DNA of 47,342 nucleotides from Bacillus sp. MUM 116 (GCF_001866655.1 NZ_MLYR01000100.1:1-47342), one strand, 5' to 3'. Positions 40,294 to 47,342 are shown, counted from the stretch's first letter. The notes: generated from the letters alone by a model not told the origin. Numbers and translations are program-made.

Positions 40294-41067
40294 ATGAACA
40301 TTTTTGTGTTAATGAAAAGAACCTTTGATACTGAAGAAAAGATTACAATTTCCGGCGGCAAAATCAATGAAGACGGCGCGGAATTCATTATTAACCCTTA
40401 TGATGAATATGCGATTGAAGAAGCAATTCAAGTACGCGATGCAAATGGCGGTGAAGTTACAGTCATTTCTGTTGGAAATGAAGAAACAGAAAAGCAATTA
40501 CGCACTGCGTTGGCAATGGGTGCCGACAAAGCGGTTTTAATTAACATTGAAGATGATGTTGAAAATGGCGACCAATTTACCACTGCAAAAATTCTTGCTG
40601 AATATTTAAAGGATAAAGAAGCAGATCTAATCCTTGGCGGGAATGTAGCCATTGATGGCGGCTCCGGACAAGTAGGCCCTCGTGTTGCCGAACTATTAAA
40701 TATTCCTTATGTCACAACCATTACAAAGCTTGAAATTGACGGAAGCAATGTAACCGTTACCCGCGATGTTGAAGGCGATTCTGAGATTATTGAAACAAGC
40801 CTTCCGTTACTTGTAACAGCACAACAAGGTCTAAATGAACCTCGTTACCCATCCTTACCAGGGATTATGAAAGCGAAAAAGAAACCCCTTGAAGAACTTG
40901 AACTGGATGATCTTGATCTTGAAGAAGATGACGTAGAAGCAAAAACCAAAACAATCGAAATTTATTTACCGCCTAAAAAAGAAGCTGGAAAAGTATTGAG
41001 CGGCGAGCTTGCTGACCAAGTAATAGAACTTGTTCAACTTCTTCATACGGAAGCAAAAGTAGTTTAA
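40294..41067 (+). CDS. etfB: electron transfer flavoprotein beta subunit (EtfB)
   Basis: 257 residues. Together with EtfA accepts electrons from acyl-CoA dehydrogenases and passes them to the respiratory chain. Adenine-nucleotide alpha hydrolase-like fold with NIFVLMKRTFDTEEKI, the signature DLILGGNVAIDGGSGQVGPRVAELL and the recognition-loop region LPLLVTAQQGLNEPRYPSLPGIMKAKKKPL. The ATG at 40294 follows TTAGGAGGGAA. A weak stem (AAACTTC/GAAGTTT, 40182-40219) lies between fadB and etfB. Confidence 0.97.
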   Translation: MNIFVLMKRTFDTEEKITISGGKINEDGAEFIINPYDEYAIEEAIQVRDANGGEVTVISVGNEETEKQLRTALAMGADKAVLINIEDDVENGDQFTTAKILAEYLKDKEADLILGGNVAIDGGSGQVGPRVAELLNIPYVTTITKLEIDGSNVTVTRDVEGDSEIIETSLPLLVTAQQGLNEPRYPSLPGIMKAKKKPLEELELDDLDLEEDDVEAKTKTIEIYLPPKKEAGKVLSGELADQVIELVQLLHTEAKVV

Positions 41068-41157
41068 TCGGGGTTGAAATAGTCAATTGGCTTTGAATTA
41101 AGGCAAAGAAAAAGACAGGATTGAACGATTAGCCAAAATGGTGCAGGAGGTAATAGA

Positions 41158-42135
41158 ATGTCTAGAAAAGTATTGGTATTAGGAGAAGTCCGTGACGGAT
41201 CATTACGTAATGTTTCATTCGAAGCAGTTGCTGCTGCAAAAACAGTAGCTGAAGGCGGAGAAGTAGTTGGGGTTTTAGTTGGCGAAGCTGTAAGCGCTTT
41301 AGGTTCAGAACTGATTCAATTTGGTGCGGATCGTGTCGTTGTGGTTGAAGATGAGAAACTAAAACAATATACATCTGATGGTTATTCTCAAGTGCTTTTA
41401 GCAGTAATTGAGCAAGAGAAGCCGGAAGGTCTAGTATTAGGCCATACTGCACTTGGAAAAGATTTATCGCCCAAAATTGCCGGTAAACTGGGTTCAGGTC
41501 TCATTTCTGATGCCACTGAGGTAGAAGCTGCAGGAGGCAACATAGTCTTTACAAGACCAATCTATTCAGGTAAAGCCTTCGAAAAGAAAATTGTAACAGA
41601 CGGCTTAATTTTTGCATCTGTTCGTCCTAACAATATTGCTCCATTAGAAAAAGATGATAGCAGAACTGGTGAAGTTTCCAGCCTTTCCGTAGAGATTAAA
41701 GACCTTCGTGCAATAATTAAAGAAGTAGTTCGCAAAGCAAGCGAAGGTGTTGACTTAAGTGAAGCGAAAGTGGTTATCTCGGGCGGCCGCGGTGTAAAAA
41801 GTGCGGATGGATTTAAGCCGCTAAAAGAATTGGCACAAGTTCTTGGCGGAGCAGTTGGAGCTTCCCGTGGTGCCTGTGATGCAGACTACTGCGATTACTC
41901 ATTACAAATCGGGCAGACTGGTAAGGTTGTAACGCCTGATCTCTATATTGCCTGTGGAATTTCCGGCGCGATTCAGCACCTTGCCGGAATGTCTAACTCT
42001 AAAGTAATTGTTGCCATCAACAAAGATCCGGAAGCAAATATCTTTAAAGTAGCTGACTACGGAATTGTCGGCGATCTATTTGAAGTCGTGCCGATGTTAA
42101 CGGAAGAGTTTAAAAAACTTAAAGTACACTCATAA
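41158..42135 (+). CDS. etfA: electron transfer flavoprotein alpha subunit (EtfA)
   Basis: 325 residues. Carries the redox FAD of the ETF. The C-terminal FAD domain (about 200-325) holds GGRGVKSADGFKPLKELAQV, GASRGACDADY, IGQTGKVVTPDLYIACGISG and INKDPEANIFKVADYGIVGD, all conserved. The N-terminal part matches the EtfB-like fold. The ATG at 41158 follows GCAGGAGGTAA. It closes the fadR-fadB-etfB-etfA operon, followed by a terminator. Confidence 0.97.
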   Translation: MSRKVLVLGEVRDGSLRNVSFEAVAAAKTVAEGGEVVGVLVGEAVSALGSELIQFGADRVVVVEDEKLKQYTSDGYSQVLLAVIEQEKPEGLVLGHTALGKDLSPKIAGKLGSGLISDATEVEAAGGNIVFTRPIYSGKAFEKKIVTDGLIFASVRPNNIAPLEKDDSRTGEVSSLSVEIKDLRAIIKEVVRKASEGVDLSEAKVVISGGRGVKSADGFKPLKELAQVLGGAVGASRGACDADYCDYSLQIGQTGKVVTPDLYIACGISGAIQHLAGMSNSKVIVAINKDPEANIFKVADYGIVGDLFEVVPMLTEEFKKLKVHS

Positions 42136-42175
42136 TAATAAGAGCGAGCGGGATGTTCCGCCCGCTCTTATTAAC
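42136..42175 (+). terminator. rho-independent terminator of the fadR-etfA operon
   Basis: TAATAAGAGCG (42136-42146) pairs with CGCTCTTATTA (42163-42173), with GCGG/CCGC continuing after one mismatch. The T-run is part of the stem, so efficiency may be moderate. Confidence 0.8.
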
Positions 42176-42252
42176 GGATTCGCATAGAATACTTAAAGGA
42201 ATTATGGGAAAATTATCTTCGAGACATATTATTAGCTTGATTTACCAAACGA

Positions 42253-42261
42253 TGGTATACT
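42253..42261 (+). promoter_or_regulatory. extended -10 promoter of trxA
   Basis: TGGTATACT at 42253-42261 is an extended -10. The -35 region (TAGCTT) is poor. In B. subtilis trxA has a sigma-A and a Spx-responsive promoter, but I see no clear Spx element. Confidence 0.55.
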
Positions 42262-42300
42262 TTCGGTAGGATTTCAGTAAATTATAGGAGGTCAATATAA

Positions 42301-42615
42301 ATGGCTATTTCACATGTATCAGATCAAAATTTTTCTGCTGAAACAAGTTCAGGTCTTGTTCTTGCGGATTTCTGGGCACCATGGTGCGGCCCTTGTAAAA
42401 TGATTGCTCCAGTTCTTGATGAACTTGATTCAGAAATGGGCGATAAAGTAAAAATCGTTAAACTTGATGTTGACGAAAACCAAGAAACTGCTGCTAAATA
42501 CGGCGTAATGAGCATTCCAACATTGCTTGTTTTCAAAAATGGTGAAGTGGTTGATAAAGTTGTCGGCTTCCAACCAAAAGATGCATTAGCAAGCGTTTTA
42601 GAAAAACACGTTTAA
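42301..42615 (+). CDS. trxA: thioredoxin (TrxA)
   Basis: 104 residues. General protein disulfide reductase and electron donor to ribonucleotide reductase. The active site WCGPC has Cys29 and Cys32; the cis-proline lies in SIPTLLVF. The buried Asp in LADFWAPW is also present. The ATG at 42301 follows TAGGAGGTCAA. It is monocistronic, with a strong terminator directly after it. Confidence 0.98.
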   Translation: MAISHVSDQNFSAETSSGLVLADFWAPWCGPCKMIAPVLDELDSEMGDKVKIVKLDVDENQETAAKYGVMSIPTLLVFKNGEVVDKVVGFQPKDALASVLEKHV

Positions 42616-42627
42616 GATTGGTCCACG

Positions 42628-42672
42628 AAACCTTAGCTGGAACTTATTCCGGCTAAGGTTTTTTATTTTACC
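42628..42672 (+). terminator. rho-independent terminator of trxA
   Basis: AAACCTTAGC (42628-42637) pairs with GCTAAGGTTT (42652-42661); inner GGAA/TTCC extends the stem. TTTTATTTTA follows. Confidence 0.93.
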
Positions 42673-42840
42673 AAAGTCTATTTTCGCATAGATTGTTGTT
42701 TTTGGTATTATTTCATCAACCCGTATAGCTAGAGGTTTCGTGGCATCTTTTCGTAAGGACATTTGCGAAAATTGCCTAGAAACTTAGTAATTGACCCTTA
42801 TAAAGTTCCAAAAGCAACAAAGTTTACGAAAAGAGCCTTT
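42673..42840 (+). repeat. ~170-bp MITE-like dispersed element, copy A
   Basis: The left end (42673-42705) contains TTTTCGCATAGATTGTTG. The right end (42808-42840) is its imperfect inverted complement, with AACAAAGTTTACGAAAAGAG. A central motif, TCGTGGCATCTTTTCGT, lies at 42738-42754. Ends, centre and spacing are shared with copy B at 45013-45182, while the rest has diverged. No ORF is present. It lies between the trxA terminator and the uvrC promoter. Confidence 0.75.
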
Positions 42841-42861
42841 CCAAAAAAACATCACTTTCCT

Positions 42862-42890
42862 TTGTCACAAGTTTATTTTAAAATTTTATA
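42862..42890 (+). promoter_or_regulatory. probable sigma-A promoter of uvrC
   Basis: TTGTCA (42862-42867) and TTTATA (42885-42890) with 17 bp between them; TATACA at 42887-42892 is an alternative -10. I see no LexA (Cheo) box. Confidence 0.5.
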
Positions 42891-42920
42891 CAGATAAAAA
42901 GAATGGAGTGGGGTGGCCGG

Positions 42921-44693
42921 ATGAATGAAATAATAAAACAAAAATTAACATTATTGCCTGATCAGCCTGGCTGCTACTTAATGAAGGACCGCCAGGGGAC
43001 GATTATTTATGTAGGGAAAGCAAAGGTCTTAAAAAATCGGGTCCGCTCTTATTTTACTGGCTCTCACGATGGCAAGACATTGAGACTGGTAAATGAAATT
43101 GAGGATTTCGAATACATTGTAACCTCCTCAAACATAGAAGCTTTGCTGCTTGAATTAAACCTAATTAAAAAATACGACCCAAAATATAATGTGATGCTCA
43201 AGGATGATAAAACCTATCCATTTATTAAGCTGACGGCTGAGCGGCATCCAAAATTAATTATCACAAGAAAAGTTAAAAAAGATAAAGGTAAATACTTCGG
43301 TCCTTATCCCAATGTAGGGGCGGCAAATGAAACAAAAAAGCTGCTTGACCGGCTTTATCCACTGAGAAAATGTGCTACTCTGCCAGACCGGGTTTGCCTA
43401 TATTACCATTTAGGGCAATGCCTTGCACCATGTGTCAATGAAGTGGCGGAAGAACAATACAAACAAATGACCGACGAAATTACCCGCTTTTTAAATGGCG
43501 GTTATAAAGAAATCAAGAAAGAACTAACCGAAAAAATGACCGCAGCAGCTGAAGAATTAGATTTTGAACGGGCGAAAGAATACCGAGATAAAATTATTCA
43601 CATCGAGACCATTATGGAGAAGCAAAAAATCACGATGACGGATTTCACTGATCGTGATGTGTTCGGATATGCGGTCGATAAGGGCTGGATGTGTGTCCAA
43701 GTCTTTTTTGTCCGTCAGGGAAAACTCATTGAGCGGGATGTATCGATGTTCCCGATTTACAATGAACCGGAGGAAGAAATCCTCACCTATCTTGGGCAGT
43801 TTTATCAAAAAAGCAATCATTTTAAGCCAAAAGAAATTCTCATTCAAGATGAAATTGATTTGGAAATGGCCGAACAGCTGCTTGAAGTTAAGGTGATAAA
43901 GCCGCAGCGGGGACAGAAAAAGGATCTAGTCAAAATGGCGATTAAAAATGCAAAGCTTGCTTTGAATGAGAAATTTTCATTAATTGAAAAAGACGAAGAG
44001 CGAACGATTAAGGCTGTGGAGACCTTAGGCAACCTACTAGGGATTTACACACCGCATCGGATTGAATCATTTGACAATTCCAATATTCAAGGGACGGATC
44101 CGGTTTCTGCCATGGTTGTGTTTATTGATGGAAAGGCAAACAAACGGGAGTACCGCAAATATAAAATTAAATCCGTTCAGGGTCCCGATGACTATGAGTC
44201 CATGCGTGAGGTTACGAGAAGAAGATATTCCAGAGCTTTAAAAGAAGAACTTCCGCTTCCCGATTTAATTATTATTGACGGAGGGAAAGGGCATGTGGAA
44301 GCAGTCAGAGATGTACTAGAAAATGAGCTTGGACTCGATATTCCGCTTTCAGGCCTTGTGAAGGATGAAAAACATCGGACGTCTCAATTATTGTACGGTA
44401 ATCCGCTTGAGATCGTTCCGCTTGCACGGAACAGCCAGGAGTTTTATTTGCTCCAAAGAATTCAAGACGAGGTTCACCGGTTCGCGATTACGTTTCATCG
44501 CCAGATTCGTGGAAAAACTGCTTTTCAATCGCTGCTGGATGATATCCCGGGCATTGGAGAGAAACGAAAAAAACTGTTATTAAAGCAATTTGGCTCCGTG
44601 AAAAAAATGAAAGAAGCCAGCCTTGAGGAATTAACTGCTGCAGGCCTGCCGGTAAATGTTGCCGAGGAATTAATGAAAAAACTCCAAAGCTAA
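42921..44693 (+). CDS. uvrC: excinuclease ABC subunit C (UvrC)
   Basis: Makes both incisions around bulky DNA lesions in the UvrABC complex. 590 residues. The GIY-YIG nuclease domain is N-terminal (about 10-90: PGCYLMKDRQGTIIYVGKAK). A cysteine cluster (CLYYHLGQCLAPC) and the UvrB-interacting UVR motif (about 193-228) follow. The RNase H-like 5' nuclease domain includes ESFDNSNIQGTDPVSAMVVF and LIIIDGGKGH. The C-terminal HhH pair has LDDIPGIGEKRKKLLLKQFG. An in-frame ATG at 42903 lies within the purine-rich ribosome binding site; ATG 42921 gives the family start. Confidence 0.97.
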   Translation: MNEIIKQKLTLLPDQPGCYLMKDRQGTIIYVGKAKVLKNRVRSYFTGSHDGKTLRLVNEIEDFEYIVTSSNIEALLLELNLIKKYDPKYNVMLKDDKTYPFIKLTAERHPKLIITRKVKKDKGKYFGPYPNVGAANETKKLLDRLYPLRKCATLPDRVCLYYHLGQCLAPCVNEVAEEQYKQMTDEITRFLNGGYKEIKKELTEKMTAAAEELDFERAKEYRDKIIHIETIMEKQKITMTDFTDRDVFGYAVDKGWMCVQVFFVRQGKLIERDVSMFPIYNEPEEEILTYLGQFYQKSNHFKPKEILIQDEIDLEMAEQLLEVKVIKPQRGQKKDLVKMAIKNAKLALNEKFSLIEKDEERTIKAVETLGNLLGIYTPHRIESFDNSNIQGTDPVSAMVVFIDGKANKREYRKYKIKSVQGPDDYESMREVTRRRYSRALKEELPLPDLIIIDGGKGHVEAVRDVLENELGLDIPLSGLVKDEKHRTSQLLYGNPLEIVPLARNSQEFYLLQRIQDEVHRFAITFHRQIRGKTAFQSLLDDIPGIGEKRKKLLLKQFGSVKKMKEASLEELTAAGLPVNVAEELMKKLQS

Positions 44694-44695
44694 CG

Positions 44696-44724
44696 TTGTC
44701 AGAAAAAAAGTACTATGCTATAAT
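44696..44724 (+). promoter_or_regulatory. sigma-A promoter of the lysC riboswitch transcript
   Basis: TTGTCA (44696-44701), 17 bp, TATAAT (44719-44724) with extended TGC. The -35 begins 3 nt after the uvrC stop. The start is near 44731. Confidence 0.87.
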
Positions 44725-44749
44725 TAGTGAAAATTTAATAACACTTTAT

Positions 44750-45010
44750 CCACATAAAGTGTAGGTAGAGGTGCGAGCTTCAAAAGTAGTGGTTCTGAGA
44801 AGGATGAGCTTCGAAGAAGAATCATGAAAGGGGATGTTCGCCGAAGTGAAGAAAGTCTCATTCTTTCTTTTGCTGGTCCTGTGTTGAATAAATACCGGAT
44901 TGTCAAGACTAATAGTACGTCTTGGAGAGCTATCTTACATTGTAAACGCAAGAATGCTATTATGTGTTCCCAAAGCAATGAGATACTCTTCTCATTGCTT
45001 TTTTTATTTT
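44750..45010 (+). ncRNA. lysine riboswitch (L-box) of lysC
   Basis: The conserved L-box core is present: GGTAGAGGTGCGAGCTTCAA (from 44763), AGAAGGATGAGC, GAAAGGGGATGTTCGCCGAAG, TGCTGGTCCTGTGTTGAATA, GGATTGTCAAGAC and GTCTTGGAGAGCTATC. The terminator AAAGCAATGAG (44972-44982) / CTCATTGCTTT (44991-45001) with a T-run is the expression platform. Lysine binding should terminate transcription before lysC. Confidence 0.97.
44972..45010 (+). terminator. lysine-riboswitch terminator
   Basis: An 11-bp perfect stem (AAAGCAATGAG / CTCATTGCTTT) with an 8-nt loop, then TTTTTATTTT. Confidence 0.93.
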
Positions 45011-45012
45011 AC

Positions 45013-45182
45013 AAAAGGCTGTTTTCGCATAGATTGTTGTTTTTCGTATAGATGTTAAAACACGTATTCAGTTAGTCATCGTGGCATCTTTTCGTCCACT
45101 TTTCAATAAGTAAATATGCTGAACCTTGTTATGCTTCTGAATTTCGTTATGAATAGCAACAAAGTTTACGAAAAGAGCCTTA
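45013..45182 (+). repeat. ~170-bp MITE-like dispersed element, copy B, in the lysC leader
   Basis: The left end (45013-45046) has AAAAGGCTG then TTTTCGCATAGATTGTTG. The right end (45156-45182) is the imperfect inverted complement and is nearly identical to that of copy A. The central TCGTGGCATCTTTTCGT lies at 45079-45095, at the same offset from both ends as in copy A. It fills nearly the whole gap between the riboswitch terminator and the lysC ribosome binding site. Confidence 0.78.
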
Positions 45183-45218
45183 CAAAACTACATAGCCTTA
45201 CAGGAAGAAGGGGAAATA

Positions 45219-46442
45219 ATGGGTTTAATTGTTCAGAAATTTGGGGGAACGTCCGTTGGCAGTGTTGAGCGAATTATGTATGTTGCGGAACGTGTAAAAG
45301 AAGAAACTATTTTAGGAAACCAAGTGGTGGTTGTTGTTTCGGCAATGGGAAAATCAACAGACCAGCTGCTGAATTTAGCAAAAGAGATTACTCCTCATCC
45401 AAGCAAACGGGAGATGGATATGCTGTTAACTACTGGGGAACAGGTCACGATCGCCTTATTGTCCATGGCATTAAATCAAAAGGGACTTGATGCCGTTTCG
45501 TTTACAGGCTGGCAGGCTGGAATTGTTACCGAACCTGTTCATGGAAATGCCCGCATTACTGATGTTAGAACCGAGGCAATTGAAAGCCGATTGTCTAATG
45601 GAAAAGTTGTTATCGTTGCTGGATTTCAAGGAATCACCGAAAGTGGAGAAATTACAACTCTTGGCCGCGGCGGCTCCGATACTACGGCAGTGGCACTAGC
45701 GGCTGCATTAAAAGCTGATCGCTGTGATATTTACACAGATGTTTCCGGAGTATTCACGACAGACCCAAGATATATTAAAGGCGCACGCCAGTTGAAATCA
45801 ATCTCTTATGATGAAATGCTTGAACTTGCTAATTTAGGTGCCGGTGTGCTTCATCCAAGGGCAGTTGAGTTTGCGAAAAACTATCAGGTACGGCTTGAAG
45901 TCCGTTCAAGTATGGAAAAAGTGAAGGGAACAATAATTGAGGAGGAAGCAACAATGGAACAAAATTTAGTAGTCCGCGGTGTCGCATTTGAGGATGAAAT
46001 TACAAAAGTTACGGTATTAGGGCTGGCCAATTCATTAACAAGTCTTTCAACTATTTTTACAACACTTGCACAGCACCATATCAATGTGGATATTATTATT
46101 CAAAGTACGACAGAAGCAGGTGCCGCTAATCTTTCTTTCTCCATCAAGACAGATGATTTGATGGAAACGTTAAAAGTTCTTGAGGACCATAAAGAATTGC
46201 TAAACTACGAGCAAATTGATGCTGAAAACCAATTATCTAAAGTGTCAATTGTCGGTTCAGGGATGATTTCCAATCCGGGGGTAGCGGCAAGAATGTTTGA
46301 AGTCCTTGCATCCAATGATATCCAAGTAAAAATGGTCAGCACATCAGAAATCAAGGTATCAGCAGTTGTCGAAGAAGAGAATATGCATAAAGCAGTCCAA
46401 GCCCTCCACGACGCATTCGAACTAGCCGCTCTAACAGAATAA
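45219..46442 (+). CDS. lysC: aspartokinase II, lysine-sensitive (LysC), alpha subunit
   Basis: Phosphorylates aspartate, the first step to diaminopimelate, lysine and peptidoglycan. 407 residues (B. subtilis 408). The kinase domain (about 1-235) has VQKFGGTSVGSVERI and TLGRGGSDTTAVALAAAL; two C-terminal ACT domains (about 260-405) bind the inhibitor lysine. The ATG at 45219 follows GAAGAAGGGGAAA. An internal ribosome binding site and ATG within the gene produce the beta subunit. It is transcribed behind the lysine riboswitch, so it is controlled by both transcription termination and feedback inhibition. Confidence 0.97.
   Translation: MGLIVQKFGGTSVGSVERIMYVAERVKEETILGNQVVVVVSAMGKSTDQLLNLAKEITPHPSKREMDMLLTTGEQVTIALLSMALNQKGLDAVSFTGWQAGIVTEPVHGNARITDVRTEAIESRLSNGKVVIVAGFQGITESGEITTLGRGGSDTTAVALAAALKADRCDIYTDVSGVFTTDPRYIKGARQLKSISYDEMLELANLGAGVLHPRAVEFAKNYQVRLEVRSSMEKVKGTIIEEEATMEQNLVVRGVAFEDEITKVTVLGLANSLTSLSTIFTTLAQHHINVDIIIQSTTEAGAANLSFSIKTDDLMETLKVLEDHKELLNYEQIDAENQLSKVSIVGSGMISNPGVAARMFEVLASNDIQVKMVSTSEIKVSAVVEEENMHKAVQALHDAFELAALTE
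45954..46442 (+). CDS. lysC: aspartokinase II beta subunit (internal in-frame start in lysC)
   Basis: ATG 45954 lies in the lysC frame, 8 nt after GAGGAGG (45939-45945). The product is 162 residues starting MEQNLVVRGVAFEDE and consists of the two ACT regulatory domains only. B. subtilis aspartokinase II is known to be an alpha2-beta2 complex whose beta chain arises from the same kind of internal start. The strong internal ribosome binding site suggests the arrangement is conserved here. Confidence 0.75.
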   Translation: MEQNLVVRGVAFEDEITKVTVLGLANSLTSLSTIFTTLAQHHINVDIIIQSTTEAGAANLSFSIKTDDLMETLKVLEDHKELLNYEQIDAENQLSKVSIVGSGMISNPGVAARMFEVLASNDIQVKMVSTSEIKVSAVVEEENMHKAVQALHDAFELAALTE

Positions 46443-46459
46443 CACTGTCTGCTCCAGAT

Positions 46460-46533
46460 GGACAAAACAACCATTTTGTCCACAAACGGTGACAGGCACC
46501 ATGTGAATTCTTCCATGGTGCCTGTCTTATTTT
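46460..46533 (+). terminator. double hairpin / REP-like palindrome terminating lysC
   Basis: The first hairpin is GGACAAAA (46460-46467) with TTTTGTCC (46474-46481). The second is GACAGGCACCAT (46491-46502) with ATGGTGCCTGTC (46515-46526), a perfect 12-bp stem followed by TTATTTTTG. The GTGCCTGTC core also occurs in the pheS leader (26456-26494), which suggests a dispersed palindromic repeat used as a terminator. Confidence 0.8.
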
Positions 46534-46542
46534 TGTTATTTT

Positions 46543-46995
46543 TTAGTCGATAGTGTCTTTTTTGTCCCATTTTACGGTGAAGAGAACTTTGTTGGATTTT
46601 TTTGCAGGGTGTTCAAAGGTTTCGGCAATGCCCTTTTTCTGAAACTCGATTTGCTGAGCAAGAAAGCCGGCCTCGAGTTGGTAGAAGTGTTCTGCCTTTG
46701 ATTTGACGCGGGAAACAATCATTGGACTAATGAGTTCAAATTCCAGTTCATCCTTGTCTTCATTTTTGATTGTTAAATGTCCCCATGAGGCTCTGCTGAA
46801 AAATTCAATTATTTCATCGAAATTATTTAAAGGATACATTCTTGCTAACCGTTTTCCTGCCCAGTATAAAATTTCCGGGGTATCCTTTCCTAAAATCTCG
46901 GGCAAGAGAATTTCCCTGATTAACTCATAACCAAATATGGATACCGTTCTCGTTTCCTCTGCTTGAGTATTTAAATTAAGTGCAGTATTATCCAT
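46543..46995 (-). CDS. yslB: conserved protein YslB (DUF2507)
   Basis: 150 residues, near B. subtilis YslB (148). Soluble cytoplasmic protein of the DUF2507 family, related to the NO-signalling/Golgi-transport ligand-binding fold; its role is unknown. Features include SIFGYELIREILLPEILGKD, ILYWAGKRLARMYPL and the C-terminal ISPMIVSRVKSKAEHFYQLEAGFLAQQIE. TTG 46998 is possible, but ATG 46995 follows GAGGGGAGAC with good spacing. It is convergent with lysC and divergent from the presumed sdhC gene, as in B. subtilis. Confidence 0.92.
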   Translation of the reverse strand: MDNTALNLNTQAEETRTVSIFGYELIREILLPEILGKDTPEILYWAGKRLARMYPLNNFDEIIEFFSRASWGHLTIKNEDKDELEFELISPMIVSRVKSKAEHFYQLEAGFLAQQIEFQKKGIAETFEHPAKKSNKVLFTVKWDKKDTID

Positions 46996-47198
46996 CAAAT
47001 GTCTCCCCTCTTTCTATTATTCTATTATATACAAAATGAGTTTTATTTCATTAATCTTTTCATGAGTATAAAGAAGGAAATCCAAATATAAAGGGGTTTG
47101 CTATTCTACAATAGTAAATATGTTATCTCTCATAAATATATTACCTTTTTGCTTTAATTTCTATCCTTAATATCATGATAAATAAAGTGTTGTTTTGA

Positions 47199-47243
47199 TG
47201 GAAACGCTTCCAAAATCAACCTCTAAAAATGTAAGCGCTTAGC
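47199..47243 (+). promoter_or_regulatory. two tandem cre-like sites upstream of the presumed sdhC promoter
   Basis: TGGAAACGCTTCCA (47199-47212) is nearly a perfect palindrome and an excellent cre match. TGTAAGCGCTTAGC (47230-47243), with palindromic core TAAGCGCTTA, is a second, weaker match. Their centres are 31 bp apart, three helical turns. The rest of the 46996-47342 gap is A/T-rich, with no ORF I can support. Confidence 0.65.
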
Positions 47244-47309
47244 ACTCTCTTTTACTATTAAATTCAATAAAAAAATGTATTTTTAGAAAATAATTCTGTA
47301 TACGGTTTC

Positions 47310-47338
47310 TTGACGCTATTTGTCGACAGTAGTAAAAT
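47310..47338 (+). promoter_or_regulatory. sigma-A promoter, presumably of sdhCAB
   Basis: TTGACG (47310-47315), 17 bp, TAAAAT (47333-47338). The downstream gene is beyond the window; sdhC is inferred from B. subtilis gene order after lysC-yslB. Confidence 0.75.
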
Positions 47339-47342
47339 GGAC

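Noticed and set aside
1..47342. CRISPR arrays, prophage, full insertion sequences, tRNA or rRNA genes, defence systems
   Set aside because: No regularly spaced repeats, transposase, integrase, structural phage genes or RNA gene signatures were found on either strand.

Overview
The window is a housekeeping segment of a low-GC Firmicutes chromosome. Gene content and order follow Bacillus subtilis almost exactly from citZ-icd-mdh through phoPR, polA, mutM, ytaF, coaE, gapB, speD, nrdR, dnaB-dnaI-ytxC, thrS, infC-rpmI-rplT, ysdA/B/C, sspI, ysgA, pheST, rnhC, zapA-cvpA-polX-mutS2-yshE, lcfA, fadR-fadB-etfBA, trxA, uvrC and lysC to yslB, ending at the presumed sdhC promoter. SspI and YtaF point to an endospore former. 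The host is probably a Bacillaceae species of the Bacillus/Neobacillus type; the genus cannot be fixed from the sequence alone. There are no rRNA or tRNA genes, prophage, full insertion sequence or CRISPR array.

Layout. 1-4566: TCA-cycle genes with a MaoC-like hot-dog protein. 4726-6860: the PhoP-PhoR two-component system, in which PhoR has lost nearly all of its extracytoplasmic domain. 6861-7135: four PhoP-box-like hexamers on an 11-bp pitch, a -10 and a terminator, which together look like a small PhoP-controlled RNA gene. 7136-12044: DNA repair and metabolism (polA, mutM, ytaF, coaE). 12189-13964: gluconeogenic gapB with paired CcpN-type sites, then speD behind a structured leader able to hide its own ribosome binding site. 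14081-18516: an unrecognised small protein, NrdR and the primosome genes. 18550-30992: translation genes under classic RNA control (Thr T-box, L20 leader, Phe T-box), with a sigma-W promoter at ysdB and a spore SASP gene.

31062-36679: cell division, repair and recombination genes, followed by a possible 26-residue membrane peptide gene. 36769-42135: fatty-acid activation and beta-oxidation, with a FadR operator on the fadR promoter. 42301-46995: trxA, uvrC, and aspartokinase II behind a lysine riboswitch, with an internal start for the beta subunit. The end of the window carries tandem cre-like sites and a sigma-A promoter, presumably for sdhCAB.

Small dispersed repeats lie between genes: three copies of a short GC-rich palindromic element, two copies of a ~170-bp element with imperfect terminal inverted repeats (one between the lysine riboswitch terminator and lysC), and a GTGCCTGTC-type palindrome. 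The best candidates for undescribed biology are RNA-based: the speD leader with an internal anti-Shine-Dalgarno, and the putative PhoP-driven C-rich small RNA between phoR and polA. All calls come from reading the sequence and recalled family knowledge; no database search was run.
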